A stretch of 64,000 bases of DNA from Erpobdella octoculata (GCA_963978895.1 OZ022238.1:13075447-13139446); one strand, 5' to 3'; shown: positions 11,024 to 23,161, counted from the stretch's first letter. The notes: generated from the letters alone by a model not told the origin. Numbers and translations: made by a program.

Positions 11024-12574
11024 TTAAAAGTTATCTACTTTGTTCTTAGAACACCTTTGTATAATAAAATAAATAAATTCAAACAGCTCAACAACGGTCA
11101 TCACAGTTATTCCAAGCCAAAGACTGAGCATGCCGCCTACAAGACTAACCATTACATCCAAAGAGTATATCGGCTTATTAGTAGTTTTGTACGGACATTC
11201 GTCTTCTATCACAAGCTTAAGAAGCATCAATGATTCCTGCATTTGCTTCAAATCTAAAATGCTGTAACTGAGGTTTGCATTTTTTGTTTTTTCATTTTTG
11301 TAGATTAGATTTAAGTTATCGTAGGGAGCATAACGTTTTCTGACTTCAGGAAATAAATCTACGCAGCTCTCAAAATACTCTTCATAAATACTCAATTGCA
11401 AAAAAGAAGGTGGCCACAAATTAGAAATAACTTCAACTGAATATTCCTTGTCCAAGCATGGAAATTTGCATTCATTATCACACGCTTCATCGTGGTTCTC
11501 ATTGCTAATAAAGTGCACAAAATCTGATACATTAAATTGTGGTGTTTCTAAAATGAACGACACGTTGTTACAAAGTGGAATATCAATAGAGGTGTCAGGA
11601 ATTGCAAATCTGCTATCCATGCAAGAAAATCTTTTATAAATTAGCGACTGCCTACAAAATTCAAAACAAATGTCTTTATTATAAGTTTTTTTATCTAAAT
11701 AGTTAATACTTGTTTTACTTTCACATCCGTACTCATTGTACGGCTTGTCCAATCTTTGAATGTCTCTCTGTGATAACTTTATCACGTTTTCTGTTCCGGG
11801 ATTAATGTTGAAACCTCGTTTCAAATCGGGGTATGTTCCTGGAAGATGAATGACAACGCGTACTCCATTACCGTAAGATGATGTGATAGAATTGTAAAAC
11901 TGAATTTTATCGATCATTGGTGGTCCAACATTTAAAATAACCGACATTGCAGTGACATATGTGTTGTCATCTTTAGGAATATACCATTGTTGTGTTAAAG
12001 TATAACATAAGTAATATTCTGAATTCCATTTAGTAACAAAGAGTTCCGTGCAGTTTCTTTCAAACAACCAGTAATTTACATACAAGTTGCATTCAACAAT
12101 GAAATTAGGACAATCATTTGACAATGACAATGTTTTGGGCTGGTTGGCAATGAAACCAGCCATTGAGTTTATTTTCTCAACAAAATTGGTTTGTGAATTA
12201 GCTGGGTTTTTTTCTTTAAACAGTTTCAGTTTGTCACTAAATTCATTAAACATTTCTTTAACGGTCAAAACATTAGCAAACGGATTCATGTTGCAAAAAG
12301 TTACATCTGGAAACACAATCTTTCCTTTCACGTTTTCGCCATAAGTGGTCGATATTGGCCATTGGTAGAATTTGTTAAATAATCCAAAAAGAAATACAAC
12401 TAGCAGTGCCGTACATAACAAAGCAAAACACAACCAAAGAACTTTTAAAAATGGCTCCTTGCTCTTAAGAACCTTTGGGATTCCACGTATTGAAGTTGTT
12501 TCTCCATATTTTCTAAGCTCCTCTTTTATAATCATTATATTTTTCACAGACATTTTATCAACAAAATAAAACAT
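11024..12574 (-). CDS. DEG/ENaC-family cation channel subunit, gene 1 (HyNaC-like), intact
   Basis: An uninterrupted 516-codon frame without introns. The protein has the DEG/ENaC plan: short cytosolic N-terminus with TTSIRG at residues 26-31, TM1 at about 42-66, FPDVTFCNMNPF at 88-99, a large Cys-rich ectodomain with a WPP motif before the finger/thumb end, and TM2 near 478-506 containing GGMLSLWLGIT, then a short basic tail. Family members form trimeric plasma-membrane channels; Hydra HyNaCs are opened by RFamide neuropeptides, so peptide gating is plausible but inferred. The start is uncertain: paralogues begin about 12 residues before ETTSIRG, so Met14 (near 12535) fits better than Met1. 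A TATA-like stretch lies near 12590-12600 and an AATAAA (minus strand) near 10930. First of five channel genes on this strand. Confidence 0.93.
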   Translation of the reverse strand: MFYFVDKMSVKNIMIIKEELRKYGETTSIRGIPKVLKSKEPFLKVLWLCFALLCTALLVVFLFGLFNKFYQWPISTTYGENVKGKIVFPDVTFCNMNPFANVLTVKEMFNEFSDKLKLFKEKNPANSQTNFVEKINSMAGFIANQPKTLSLSNDCPNFIVECNLYVNYWLFERNCTELFVTKWNSEYYLCYTLTQQWYIPKDDNTYVTAMSVILNVGPPMIDKIQFYNSITSSYGNGVRVVIHLPGTYPDLKRGFNINPGTENVIKLSQRDIQRLDKPYNEYGCESKTSINYLDKKTYNKDICFEFCRQSLIYKRFSCMDSRFAIPDTSIDIPLCNNVSFILETPQFNVSDFVHFISNENHDEACDNECKFPCLDKEYSVEVISNLWPPSFLQLSIYEEYFESCVDLFPEVRKRYAPYDNLNLIYKNEKTKNANLSYSILDLKQMQESLMLLKLVIEDECPYKTTNKPIYSLDVMVSLVGGMLSLWLGITVMTVVELFEFIYFIIQRCSKNKVDNF

Positions 12575-13660
12575 TCAAACCAATGTTTGTATTATAAAAC
12601 GTTTCTGCAATATCTTTAGATTGAAAAAAGATATAAAAAATAATAACCACACTAAAATAATGTTTTTTTCAGATACCAAAGTTGTCGTTCTCAAATAAGT
12701 TGACAGTGCAGCGTTCTTTTAAAGACAATGTTTTTCCTTCAATATGTGCAGGCGGATCCCACAAAGGGAGACAAAAGGCCAAACTTCCCATCAGTCATGA
12801 AGAAGGCTGTGATAAGGAAAACCTACATTGTAATCGTAGTCAAGCAGCATATAAAAACATTATCTGTGCAATCGATTTTGTTGCAAAAGATCTTTTAAAG
12901 TTTTCTATGATTGCAAACGAGATTTGAAGATGGTTTTATTGTGGGAGAAAAAATCCACGCCAGACGATTACTAAATTCAATTCAATTTTTCTTTCTTTTA
13001 GCGGTATTTTTCTAACAATGAAACATTGTGTTGTTTTATAACTCTACTTGTCATTGCGGCTTCTGCATAACTTTGGAAAATGTTCTACTCTAAAGATGCC
13101 TCAATGAAAACGATGTGATTTATAAAACTACAACTAATTAAAAATTGCTCAAACTCATAAAAGCCAAATTCTGTAACTGAAAAGACTCTCACATTTTCTT
13201 CTCATAAAAAAACTGATAATCGGAGTTAGATTTAGTCGTATAGTAAGCACTTTTCCAAAATTTTTATTTCTAGGTATGGATATTTTCAAAAAATCGAATA
13301 TTCCACCTAAAACCTATTTTTTCATAACCTGTTAATTTCCCATCCCCTTTGGGTTTCTCCCTACCTTTAATTGATTTAGACCTGCAGCAGAAATTCATGG
13401 TCGCTCTACCAATAAATACTTGTCTCACATGTCCCAATTTAAGGACTAAATCAGTAAATAACATCGAAGTTGAGGCAAACAAAGGTTCTTGAAAGAACTC
13501 GAGCAAAATTATTGTCTGATTTGTAGCCAAGAAAATAAATAAAACGCACGTGTTAAGTAACCGTAAAAGTTCCAATTTTTAATGCATTTAATAAATTTGG
13601 TCTTGCTTCACGGAAAAACATTTTTTAATATTAATGACGTCATCACAGCGTAAAATGGAG
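12575..13660. other. 5' flank of channel gene 1; short unrecognised frames
   Basis: Holds the presumed gene 1 promoter (TATA-like motif near 12590-12600). Short open frames at 12682-12927 (+) and 13270-13575 (-) have no recognisable domains and are probably chance. Confidence 0.4.
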
Positions 13661-13713
13661 AAAGAAAGAAAAACCTCAAAAACCCTGCACAACGCCGTGT
13701 AACCCCACACTAG
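13655..13713 (+). mobile_element. Helitron-like 3' terminus (degenerate)
   Basis: AAAAACCTCAAAAACCC, then a weakened hairpin (CTGCACAACGCCGTG) and AACCCCACACTAG followed by T. It matches the termini at 25861, 30514 and 56563 with substitutions. Confidence 0.5.
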
Positions 13714-13739
13714 TAGTTAATATTGTTGTTGCTATTATT

Positions 13740-14515
13740 ATGGTTCTGCTCTTATGTGTTGACGTTGCCTCAAATTACATGATGTTTTTGACATGTTTGA
13801 ATTTAACGATGATTTACTACAACAAGGAGTTGATACTAATGTCTACAGTGCACCTGCCTTTGACGCTAACTGTGGTGATAGAGTTAACGGTGATGAAGAC
13901 AATGGCGGTAACTATAACAACCTCTCACGAACACACTTAAAACCTAAATCAACGGCAACAATTCTAAAATTATTTTAGATAATGATTCGAGATGTTATTA
14001 TCTGACAGTGAGTTATCTACGCCAGCTAAAAATCTGCATATTGTGCAGTTTTTAAATGGCACGGAAATGAATAGAAAACCTGGCACAGTTTAATCCCGAG
14101 TAGCCGTTATATCCAACTTGACTTTCATTGCATTGTTTGAGCTTTGCTTTGATGCAAATGTATATCGATTGAAGCTTAAAGAAAATTATAGGATGTACAA
14201 TACACGCTTTTTGGAATTTGCCACGGGTGATATTAAGTTGTTTTTGACAATTATATTCACCGATGTTTACGCACCATTTCCCACAGCAACGTATTACAGA
14301 GAGCCACTAGACAATGTTTGCATTGTTGCTCCTAAGAACACGCAGTTTTGTTATTTTGCAAACAATGACAATATTCTTGCACCAGACAAAATGGCTAAAG
14401 TCAGACTATTAATTTCAATGAAAAATGAGAAGCTCTTAAAAATAAAATATTTTCTCATCATTCAGCATTTTCAAATAAACGAATCCAATGGCGTATCCAA
14501 AAATTGATTACGGGG
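13740..14515 (+). pseudogene. piggyBac transposase N-terminal fragment
   Basis: 13793-13978 encodes an acidic N-terminus (DVNGDEDNGG-like), and 14118-14507 the start of the transposase fold: LFELCFDANVYRLKLKENYRMYN, GDIKLFLTIIF, YYREPLDN, DNILAPDKMAKVRLLIS. The order (FD-x-N-V, then D-I-K-x-F, then DK-x-x-K-x-R-x-L-x) fits PGBD/piggyBac proteins. Separate frames and missing core make it inactive. The C-terminus of a related element lies at 16580-17150. Confidence 0.7.
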
Positions 14516-15057
14516 GGCCGCAGATAAAAATTAAATTGTCAATTATTCAGTATTTATAATTTTTATAACAATAAAGGTTTAAATTTCACAATTATATTTT
14601 TAGGTAAAACATAAGTTCTAGCTTATGAAAGTCTTGATTCTGTTGTTTCGATGTAAAATATTTTAGACTTTTGTCATTTAGCAAAACTAAACAAATAGAA
14701 AATAAAACCAAAACAATAAAACCGTGAAAACGTCGTTTTTTAATTTTTTTGGTTTTGTAAAACGACAGCTTTTTTTTGCAAATGAATTTTTTATGATGAT
14801 AAGTCTATAAAATTTAAAAAACACAGATTGTAGTTTTTTAAATACTTGATATATGAAGTATGTGATGGCTGACGTCATATTGCGTAATAATTATTGCATA
14901 AGCAGATTATATCACCTGATTGCATCAGTCTTTAAGAATAACATTTTCATTAGATTTTTTTTAAATTTATAAATTTCATATTTTCTAATAACATTTTTAT
15001 TATATGATAAAGTATTATTGGAGTGATATGTTGTGGAAAGCGGTTTAGTGCGCAAAC

Positions 15058-15500
15058 ATGTTTACATTGTTACAACAACTTGATGTTATTCCAGGTAATG
15101 AATGGAGTGATAGTGAATCAGAATTTGAGGTATCGGATGATAATGATATTCAAAACCTGATATTCAAGCTCATCAGAGGACGAAGCAGATGCTGGCGTCA
15201 GCAATACATCACATGTGAATCGCGATCAAAGCTAAGCACCAACTCCGGCAAATCATTGTGCCTCAGATCAAGGCACCGCAACTCTAGGAAGATCTGTTTC
15301 ACAAATCGTTTTGAAGGAAAAGGCCACTCTAACTCCATATGCAAATGGACATATTGGAGAGAATTAGGCTATGTCGTGGCATTTGCTGCTTTCTGATTTC
15401 ATGTTGAAGTTTATTCAAAATTGCACCGTCGAGGTAGCTCATCCTCAATTGCAGTCACATTACTTTAACGTTTCAAACAAAAAACAGGTTAACAAAACTT
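15058..15500 (+). pseudogene. Second piggyBac-like N-terminal fragment
   Basis: Reads LLQQLDVIPGNEWSDSESEF then acidic residues, and continues in shifted frames (SSEDEADAG; WHLLLSDFMLKFIQNC). The acidic leader followed by a helix recalls piggyBac N-termini. Frameshifts near 15165 and later. Less certain than its neighbour. Confidence 0.4.
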
Positions 15501-15519
15501 CCAGAAACTGTGCTATACT

Positions 15520-16560
15520 ATAATTCTACAAAATGTGGTCATACTGTGGATCCAGGAATGTCATTTAGGGGGAGGGGTGGGGGCACGTCGAGCGTTGAAG
15601 GCGCTCTTATATAAATTTTTATGATTTATTTTTTACCAAATTTTAGATTACTTAGACTTCACGACCTAGAAAAACAATATTCAATCATTTCCGAAATGAT
15701 TTCATCATTATTTCAAATAATTTCAATATTTATTCTGTAACGAACTTAAAATTATTCACTATATGGCGTCAATTAAATGAACTTTTAAGTAATAATGACT
15801 ATGACAAAACTTTTTAAAATTTTGACTAAAGTATTACTATAAACAATGCCAAAACTATATTGCCTTTAGAAATCGATTTGCATAATGTAATAAATGAAAG
15901 TGTGTTTTAAAAAACTTTGTTTTTTGCTTGGACTTGTTTTTTCATGCGTACAGATTTTTCTGCCAACACAATCTTTTTTATTAATTTTTACAGGCTCTCT
16001 GACTCTTTCTCTTTATTCCAGAAGCGTAGCTAGGGTCTTCTGCGCCAGGGGACAAAACACAAAGTCTTACGTAACCTCTTCTACTTTTTGCTTCTAAAAA
16101 ACCTGATGACCGGGGGGGGCACCTTTTCATTTTTTCTTCAAAAAATAACCGGGGGAACGGGGGTGGTAGTCAAAGCTACAGAAATGGCTAGATACAGCAA
16201 AAAATAATGAAAAAACGTTTTTGCTCACTGAAAATGCGCCTCTTCCAGCCCTGCACCTGGAGACAACTATCATTCTTTGCTAATCTTAAAACTTTTAGCA
16301 TTTTCAGTGACATCCCTACAGCAACATCAATCATGCAAGCAGAAGCGCAGAGATTGAAAAAAACTGCAAAACATTTAAAAAATATTTTTTCAGTTGTAAC
16401 TGCAACACACATTCAAAAATATGTTACATTTTGTTAATATGCCTGCTTAATGCAAAAAAAAAAAAAGAGCGTCATCCAATCATAATATGGAATTCAAAAT
16501 CACATCTTATTTTATTTCTGCTTGTGATCATGGACCGATTTTAAAGCCTGTACGATACAT
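15520..16560. other. Degraded spacer inside the piggyBac remains
   Basis: No supported gene. GC-rich patches near 15560-15600 and 16100-16170 (runs of G) and the phrase GAAGCGTAGCTAGGG near 16020 look like ends of old DNA transposons. A 76-codon frame at 16207-16437 is unrecognised. Confidence 0.4.
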
Positions 16561-16579
16561 GCAACCGCGACCGAATGTA

Positions 16580-17150
16580 GCGTGCGGACCTTGTTAATGA
16601 AATCACGAGTTTTCGCTTTAATGTCTTTGCGAATATTAGGTCCGCGTGTTGGGGGTCGTGGTTTAAACAGTATCCTTCCATTTTACATGTATTACAGGAA
16701 TGCATGTCAAAAAGACGACATTTGCAATCTTAGGGGCATTCCCCGTGTCGTACCTAAATCCGACTGTGTGTAGAGTAGACGTTCTGGACCAAATAAGCCG
16801 CCTGTACACAACGAGATCAGCATCACAAAGATCTATAGTCTATATCTTTTACAATGTTCTGGACATAGCGTCTATAAACGCATTCATTTTTTTCGAACAT
16901 GCAACTCTTCCGGCGTTTCTAAGTGGTCCTATATTTTGAACTTTTTTTCGTGAATTGAGATCAGCATACAGTGCAACAAAGAAATTTCCACCAGTATAGC
17001 AAGGAGTTACAAACGCTGTCAATGTTCATTCTATCGTAACAAAACAGAAGAACTGTTTGCATCATGTGAGAAGCCTACCTGTGGAAAATGTTAAGAATGC
17101 TGCATCAACAGCATTTATTGTAAATCATGCGTTGATAGAATGAAGTAATT
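16580..17150 (+). pseudogene. piggyBac transposase C-terminal fragment
   Basis: 16700-16939 reads NPTVCRVDVLDQISRLYTTR, then FYNVLDIASINAFIFFEH. This is the NK-x-x-GVD-x-x-DQ ... (F/Y)-x-x-L-(D/N)-x-(A/S)-x-INA segment at the end of the piggyBac catalytic fold, with the usual Gly of GVD replaced by Arg. 17050-17150 then shows Cys-x2-Cys pairs (CGKC, CINSIYCKSC) of the C-terminal zinc-binding domain. Frames are broken; inactive. Confidence 0.75.
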
Positions 17151-17479
17151 GTTTTTATATCTAATGATGACAATGGCATTATGATACTATCCATAGTATT
17201 TGTTTTATAATTATAAATCGTAATTATTAAATCTAATTTAGTTTTATCTTACACCGGTCCAAATGATGACCAATCTTGTTAATGTTAAGCCATTATAACT
17301 TCCTTGATAACATTGACATTATGCATATATTAGACAGACATATTTTTGAGCAATAATACTGCTTATGATGTTATGATACTGTTTTTTGATTGTTCCACAT
17401 AATAATAAATATCATTATCAGACATAATTTATTATAGCTTACAGCAGTCAAATGACCACTCCAGTCGTTCAAGATAGTT

Positions 17480-17670
17480 CAAATAGTCCGTCGTTCTAGT
17501 GTTAAAATGAAAAATACATTGTTATTGACATCAAATTTCAGTTTGATGGGATGCCGGGAAGTTTGTTATTCTAAGTGTCAAAACTAGTCAAAAGGTGCCA
17601 ACGCATGCTTAAAGTAAGCAAGCAAACAAATCAAAGTTATTATAAAGCAGGTATGTCAAGAAAGGGGGCT
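17480..17670 (+). repeat. Dispersed repeat with AAGCAAGCAA core
   Basis: Shares TGATGGGATG / TGGATGACGG, GTTTGTTA..., a GTCAAA block and a terminal AAGTAAGCAAGCAA with 18565-18665 and 57560-57680. Family and mechanism unknown. Confidence 0.4.
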
Positions 17671-18044
17671 GGGGAGATTTTGCCCTGGGCTTCCTGCTGG
17701 TCTGAGGGCCCACAACAGTTGAAAAAAATGATCCTAACAATTTTTCAAGTTTATAACTGATTTAAATTAAGTATAATGTGAATTTCGAGTTTACTTCTGT
17801 TATTACAACCGTCATACACGTCGTAAATTTGAAAACAGAACCTTAACAGATATTACATAGCTAAATTTCCGCATCTAAATAAAATTCATCACACTGTAAA
17901 TTGTATTTGTGATTTACAAATTGATTTCACTTTTAAATAAAACCAGATGTTTAACATTTATGTGTCATTTTTTTCGTTATCATTCTCTCAAGTTTAAAAT
18001 TTCTTCCTACGGCTCTTTAAAATCAGTGTCGCTTTCATTCACTT

Positions 18045-18164
18045 AAGAGGTGGACACGGGCTGGGTTGGGTTCAATTTTTTAAACATGCAAATGCTGGGT
18101 TGGGTTGCAAAATATGTCAAAATTGTGGGTTAGGTCACCAAAAATACACATGTGTCTATCTCTG
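18045..18164. mobile_element. 120-bp hAT-type MITE
   Basis: Left end AAGAGGTGGACAC and right end GTGTCTATCTCTG (reverse complement CAGAGATAGACAC) are imperfect terminal inverted repeats. 8-bp flanks ATTCACTT (18037-18044) and ATTCATTT (18165-18172) match at 7 of 8. The interior is GGGTTGGGTT-type repeat, also found near the ends of the composite element at 45714-48526. Confidence 0.75.
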
Positions 18165-18172
18165 ATTCATTT

Positions 18173-19365
18173 TATTAGGTATCACTTTGGATCTATATAA
18201 AATTTTACTAAATAAATTTTTTGTGAAAATCATAAACGACTTTATGTAATACAGTGTACAAATAAATCAAGGTTTATGTACATTTGTTACTTTATTGGAT
18301 TTTGTTGAAGGTTTTGGATAATTTTTCTTATTTAAACTCTGTTTTTATTATTTAAATTCTGAAAATATTTAGTAATGTATGTTTTGATTTATTTTTTAAT
18401 TAATTAATTTTATTCAATTACGTTATTGTTTTTTTCTGAAATAAAAATGTATTTTATTAAAAAAAATAAATTTCAATTGATTTTGGTTTATATTGTATTT
18501 AAGTTTTGTATAATAAATCTGAAAGTTTACTCAAAAAAATTATCATTGACGACAATTATAAACACTAAATTCGGCTCAATTGGATGACGGTAAATATTTT
18601 TTGTTGAGCATCAAAGAGTCCCAACACACGGCTCAAGAATACAAGCAAGCAAACATGGTAAACTTAATATAAAGAATTTAAAAATAAGTATTTGCACATT
18701 TTTAAGTTTTTAATTTGATTTTATAACATAGACAAAAAAATGTTTAATTGATATATAGAATAAAATTGTTTTTGTTTATAGAAATGTTTCAAAAATTATT
18801 ATAAAGCATTGTCAGTATGTATTCCAAGTTCTGGTTTAATTGGATGACGGTGAAGTTATTAGAGATTTAAATATTAGAGTTGAGCTGTTGATGAGTCTAT
18901 TGTTATTTTAAGCTGCAAATAATAATAAAAAAAATAAAAATTTAATAAAAACAGGCAGCTTGAACAGTAAAACGTTGCGTGTTAGTACAGCACACTAAGT
19001 AGAATTAAAATATAGAAAAATTGTCAATTAAATGTTGACTAAATACCTAATTTTATTGTAATTTTAACACGTTTTTATTCACTTTTTTGTTTTGCTGCAA
19101 CGTATGCCATTTTGATATATTTTCAGCTCACAAATGTTATTAACTCCTTTTTATTTTTTGTGTCAAAGCAGTTAGGTACTGGTGTTTCTAGCAATTTTAA
19201 TTTTGTTTAATTCACTAAGATATTTGTAGATTTGTTTATCTTTTTTTTAATTCTAGATAACAACCAATGCAGTTTTAAAATCAAAATATTTATTTTTTTA
19301 TAAATTGTATTCATATGTTTTCAAAATTTTTCACAGTTGATTGCCCCAGTTAGATTTATTTTCCC
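18173..19365. other. AT-rich spacer
   Basis: No gene. Contains a second copy of the AAGCAAGCAA repeat (about 18565-18665) and a partial third near 18835. Confidence 0.5.
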
Positions 19366-21230
19366 CAATAAATTCATATTACAGATTGTGACTCTGGAAA
19401 AATAATTTCTTCATTCAGTTTTTCACCAAATGTTGTCATAACTCGCCACTTATAAAACTTATTAAATTTTGATGTCAGTAAATAGATAAGTACTATATAT
19501 AGTACAATGGTTAAACTTATTAAATTGTGATGTACTATATATAGTACAATGATACAAATCAAAACGCAAAACAGTCATAAGATTTTTAGAAACGGGGTTT
19601 GTGTTTTTAAAGATGTTTGGTATTCTGCCATTTGACGTTGTTTCTTTTTCTTTTATTTAATACATAATTTAAACTGATTTTGGCTTGGGATATTATTAAA
19701 GTTTCTAATAGTGACACATTCAATGTTCGGTTTTGATAAATTGTAGGGTTGCACCGAAAACCGGCCCCGGCTCCGGCCCCGGCCGAAAACCGGCCATTTT
19801 TCCGAATATATATATATATATATTGTAGGAATTTATTATATTATAATCTCATTCCTTATGTTTTTTGGAATAACTAATCATAGTCTGTTTAATAATTGTT
19901 CTATTATCAATGTTTTTAAAGTATATTGAGCGTCCTTCATAATTTCAGTTTGCTTTCTATCTTACAACTCAGCAATCTTCCCGTAAAAGCATATGTCGCT
20001 TTGTACACAACCTTCCATGGAGAGTTCTTTTGTTTAAATCGCGTGTGATCTTCCGATTGGTTATGGGTTGTGCTGGTTTATTCTTGCCTCGTTACTAGGC
20101 ACTCGTTAAATAAATTTTATCAACGTTGATTACTAGTCTTGAATACTAATCTATTGCTTGTGACTCATTGGATGCACATGACTGTCAATCATGTGCTGTT
20201 TATCTCATGTATACCAATAAGGCGGGATAACCTTTAATTCCTGTAAGTTATTTGACTTTAGAAAATTATCAATGGTGTCAAAAGTGGGATTTTAAATCCA
20301 CGCCCACATTGGTGGACCAGAAGTCTCCCTAGAGTGTTTGAAGCCGCTATTGATCTAGTAGACGTGGACACACCTGATTCACATTGTTCTCGAAGGGTAT
20401 GGAAATCTAGATATAGCATGTTGTATCTAGACTTCTATATCGAAGGGTTACATTTAATGTTCCTAATGGAGACTGTTGAACCTTTCTTGTTGTAAATAAT
20501 TATAAAATATGAGGCTTCCAGCTTTTCCCGAGGGGCTACTATGCGCTTTTTACAGCTTCCCAGGATGGAGAGTTTTTTTTTAAATTAAAGCGCGTGTGAT
20601 CTTCCGATTGCTGCAACAGAATAGCACGCTCGGAAGCTATATAAGGAAAATGCTGAAAAATTAATATTTCTAAAATGCAACGCTTCTCTAATACTATTTT
20701 TTGTTTATTGTTTATTTGAAATAAAGCTGATATTGTCTGTTGGTTACTACGTTGGTTTTTAAAGATAACATGAAATTGAACAAAAAGATGAATAATGATT
20801 AGTAAAAAATGACAAGACCGGCTCCGGCTCCGGCCCCGGCCGGAATTTGAATTATGAATCCGGCCAGAACCGGCCCCGGCCGGATTTGAAAAACCCAAGT
20901 CCGGTGCAACCCTAATAAATTGTCATCGGTTTCTTTGTTTACTTCAGTGTTTGCAATTTTACTAAAATTAACAAAATACTACTAACGTCTACCTTCAAGA
21001 AATGATTGAGCTTATAAAATAAGCTGTTTATTGTATGTCGTATTTTATGCTTAAAATGCGATTGCGCTACCTGCTGAATATATAGAAAATATGTTCAACC
21101 CTATCTTAAAATCTATTGATTTGGAGTAAACAAAACTTAATTACATCAATAAGCGTTATAACAAAATTTGAAGAAAAAAAATCACTTGAATAAATGCATG
21201 TTAGAAACATGTTGGTGGAATAAAAAGTTT
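19366..21230 (-). pseudogene. DEG/ENaC channel pseudogene fragment with its 5' flank, split by a hAT insertion
   Basis: Positions 19374-19660 encode a decayed channel N-terminus: recognisable FNKFYKW, MTTFGEKL and IIFP segments plus a damaged ETTS-like motif, ending where paralogues read CNMN. The DNA also matches the 5' flank of channel gene 3: 20915-21230 aligns with about 38780-39072, sharing TTGTCATCGG, TATGTCGTATTTTATGCT and ATTGCGCTACCT. The block is therefore a truncated segmental duplicate of gene 3's promoter and first ~85 codons. A 1171-bp hAT element (19744-20914) interrupts it. Inside the TM1 region a ~46-bp tandem duplication repeats the palindrome GTACTATATATAGTAC. It cannot encode a channel. 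Confidence 0.85.
19744..20914. mobile_element. hAT element inserted in the channel pseudogene
   Basis: Terminal inverted repeats TAGGGTTGCACCG and CGGTGCAACCCTA, bounded by identical 8-bp duplications ATAAATTG (19736-19743 and 20915-20922). CCGGCCCCGG-type blocks follow both ends. The paralogous flank of gene 3 near 38785 reads AACAAATTGTCATCGG without an insert, so it is an empty site. Inside, two direct copies of GCGTGTGATCTTCCGATTG (near 20040 and 20583) bracket ~540 bp, and 20275-20340 reads like the reverse complement of a tRNA-Leu 3' half. No transposase. Confidence 0.9.
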
Positions 21231-23160
21231 GTTTCGTAATCAGATTTGATTAAATTTTTGTTATATTTTTGAAAATTTTGAGAAAGTAAAAATAAGTGCA
21301 AATGGTAGAAAAGTGTTTTTTCACGCCTATAAAACTCGGCTCGATAAATTATAATAATTGCGTAATGGTAAGTAAATTTAAATCTGCATAGGTCAGCCTG
21401 AACATTCTGTTTCTTTTATGTTATTCATGTTTCATTTATTTCATTGATATCTTTTCTCTATTTTATTGATATGTTTTATTTTTTTATTCATATGTTTCTT
21501 TTATTTTATTCATATCTTCCTTTATTTTAATCATATTTTTTTTTATTTTATTCAAAATTTTTTTTATTTTATTTATAATTTTTTTTAATTTTATTTATAT
21601 GTTACGCTTTTTATCTGGAATTAATTTGTTAATTTTAGTAAAACGTCTGTCTCGACTATCAATCATGTCAAAATACTTAAATATTTATTGAAACTCTTCT
21701 TATGAAATTGAAAGTCCTGCTGTTTGTCTATAATAGTTAGCTGTAACTCCTGGACTTCTTAGCGGAAAAACACTTAACCAGGCAAAAACTAATTTCTTGT
21801 CATTAGCAAATTTTAAAAAATACTTTACTGACTTTTTGTGGTTTTGAGTTTTTGTAATATGTATTTAAAGTTGGTTTACATTTAGAAAATTGTTAATTAA
21901 TTGCACGAAGCTAAACATATTTATTATTTATCTGATCGAAAAACAATATTCTTGCTCCACATTTCATTAACTATCGAAATTATTATGTAGAATATCTTTT
22001 TTATAAAAACCTTTGTTAAAAACAAAATATTTTGAAATTTTCACTATTCTATATTTTGTTTTAAATATTGCATACCTAACTGTCTTATTAAACCATTCAA
22101 ACAAAACTTGATTTCATCAGATAAGCAGTTGAATAATGTTTGTTCAGATTGAAAATCACAACTATTAAAAAACAATAGCGTTTGTAAATTAAAGTCTAAT
22201 TTAATTATTTTTAAATTTGTATTTATCGGTGTTATTTGAAAATTGTATTATTTTTTGTAAGTCAAATTTAGCAAGGAGACAGATTATTTTAATTTCATAA
22301 ATCAACATATGATTACTAGCTAGAATCACATCAAAAACAACATTTTCGCGAATCAGTGAATTTACAAAGGGGAGAATAACAAAAGCAAATTTAAGAATTT
22401 TTTAGAGAAGCTTATCGGAGCCTGAAATATATTTTAAGTCGAGGTTAATTAAATTAAGATCAATGAAATAACCCATTCGAATGCTTTTATGAGCAACCAA
22501 ACAGAAATGTTCCAGAGATAAGACACTTGTCTAGCGTATTGATGAGCAGCAAAATTAAAACCAACACTTCGGTAGTATCCGACAAATCAATGATTAACTG
22601 AATTTGACCTAATATCAAATCTGATTGTTTCAACATGATAATATTTGAATTTAAGAAGTTGAAATCATAGTTGTCAAAAAATAAATAAATACATTCCTAC
22701 ATTGTTTGGATTTAGAGTACTGCACGAAATACACCATTTTCAGAATTCTGGGTAATAAATAAAATATTTTAAAAAAATATTTGCGGTTTAACCGGTTTTT
22801 TTTGTGGTTAAAAATTAATGTTTTCAAATTTTAACTTGTTCTAATGATGTTAAAAAAAGTTTTATTAATCGTTTCTTTCAACCCATTTGAAAATATTGCA
22901 AAAAGTTTTACAAAAATTGAAATCCGGATAGAATAGGTCATATATTTTTAAAAATATTTGCAACATGCAAAATCAAATCTGAATAATAAATTTGCAATTA
23001 TATAATGCTAATTAAAAAGCGTGCAATAGGGCTCGTTGGTGAATGGTTAAAAAGAAAAGTCTTCTGTCAGCCCATGACAAAAAATGTGAGTGACGAAAAG
23101 GTTGTGTGAAAAAAGATAATTCCAGAATAAAAACCAGTGTAAAAAACAAGTTCAAAATAT
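21230..23160. other. Gene-free AT-rich spacer, with a degenerate tandem repeat
   Basis: 21415-21605 is a diverged ~30-bp tandem repeat of the form TTTTATTTTATTCATAT. Nothing else recognised. Confidence 0.5.
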
Positions 23161-23161
23161 T

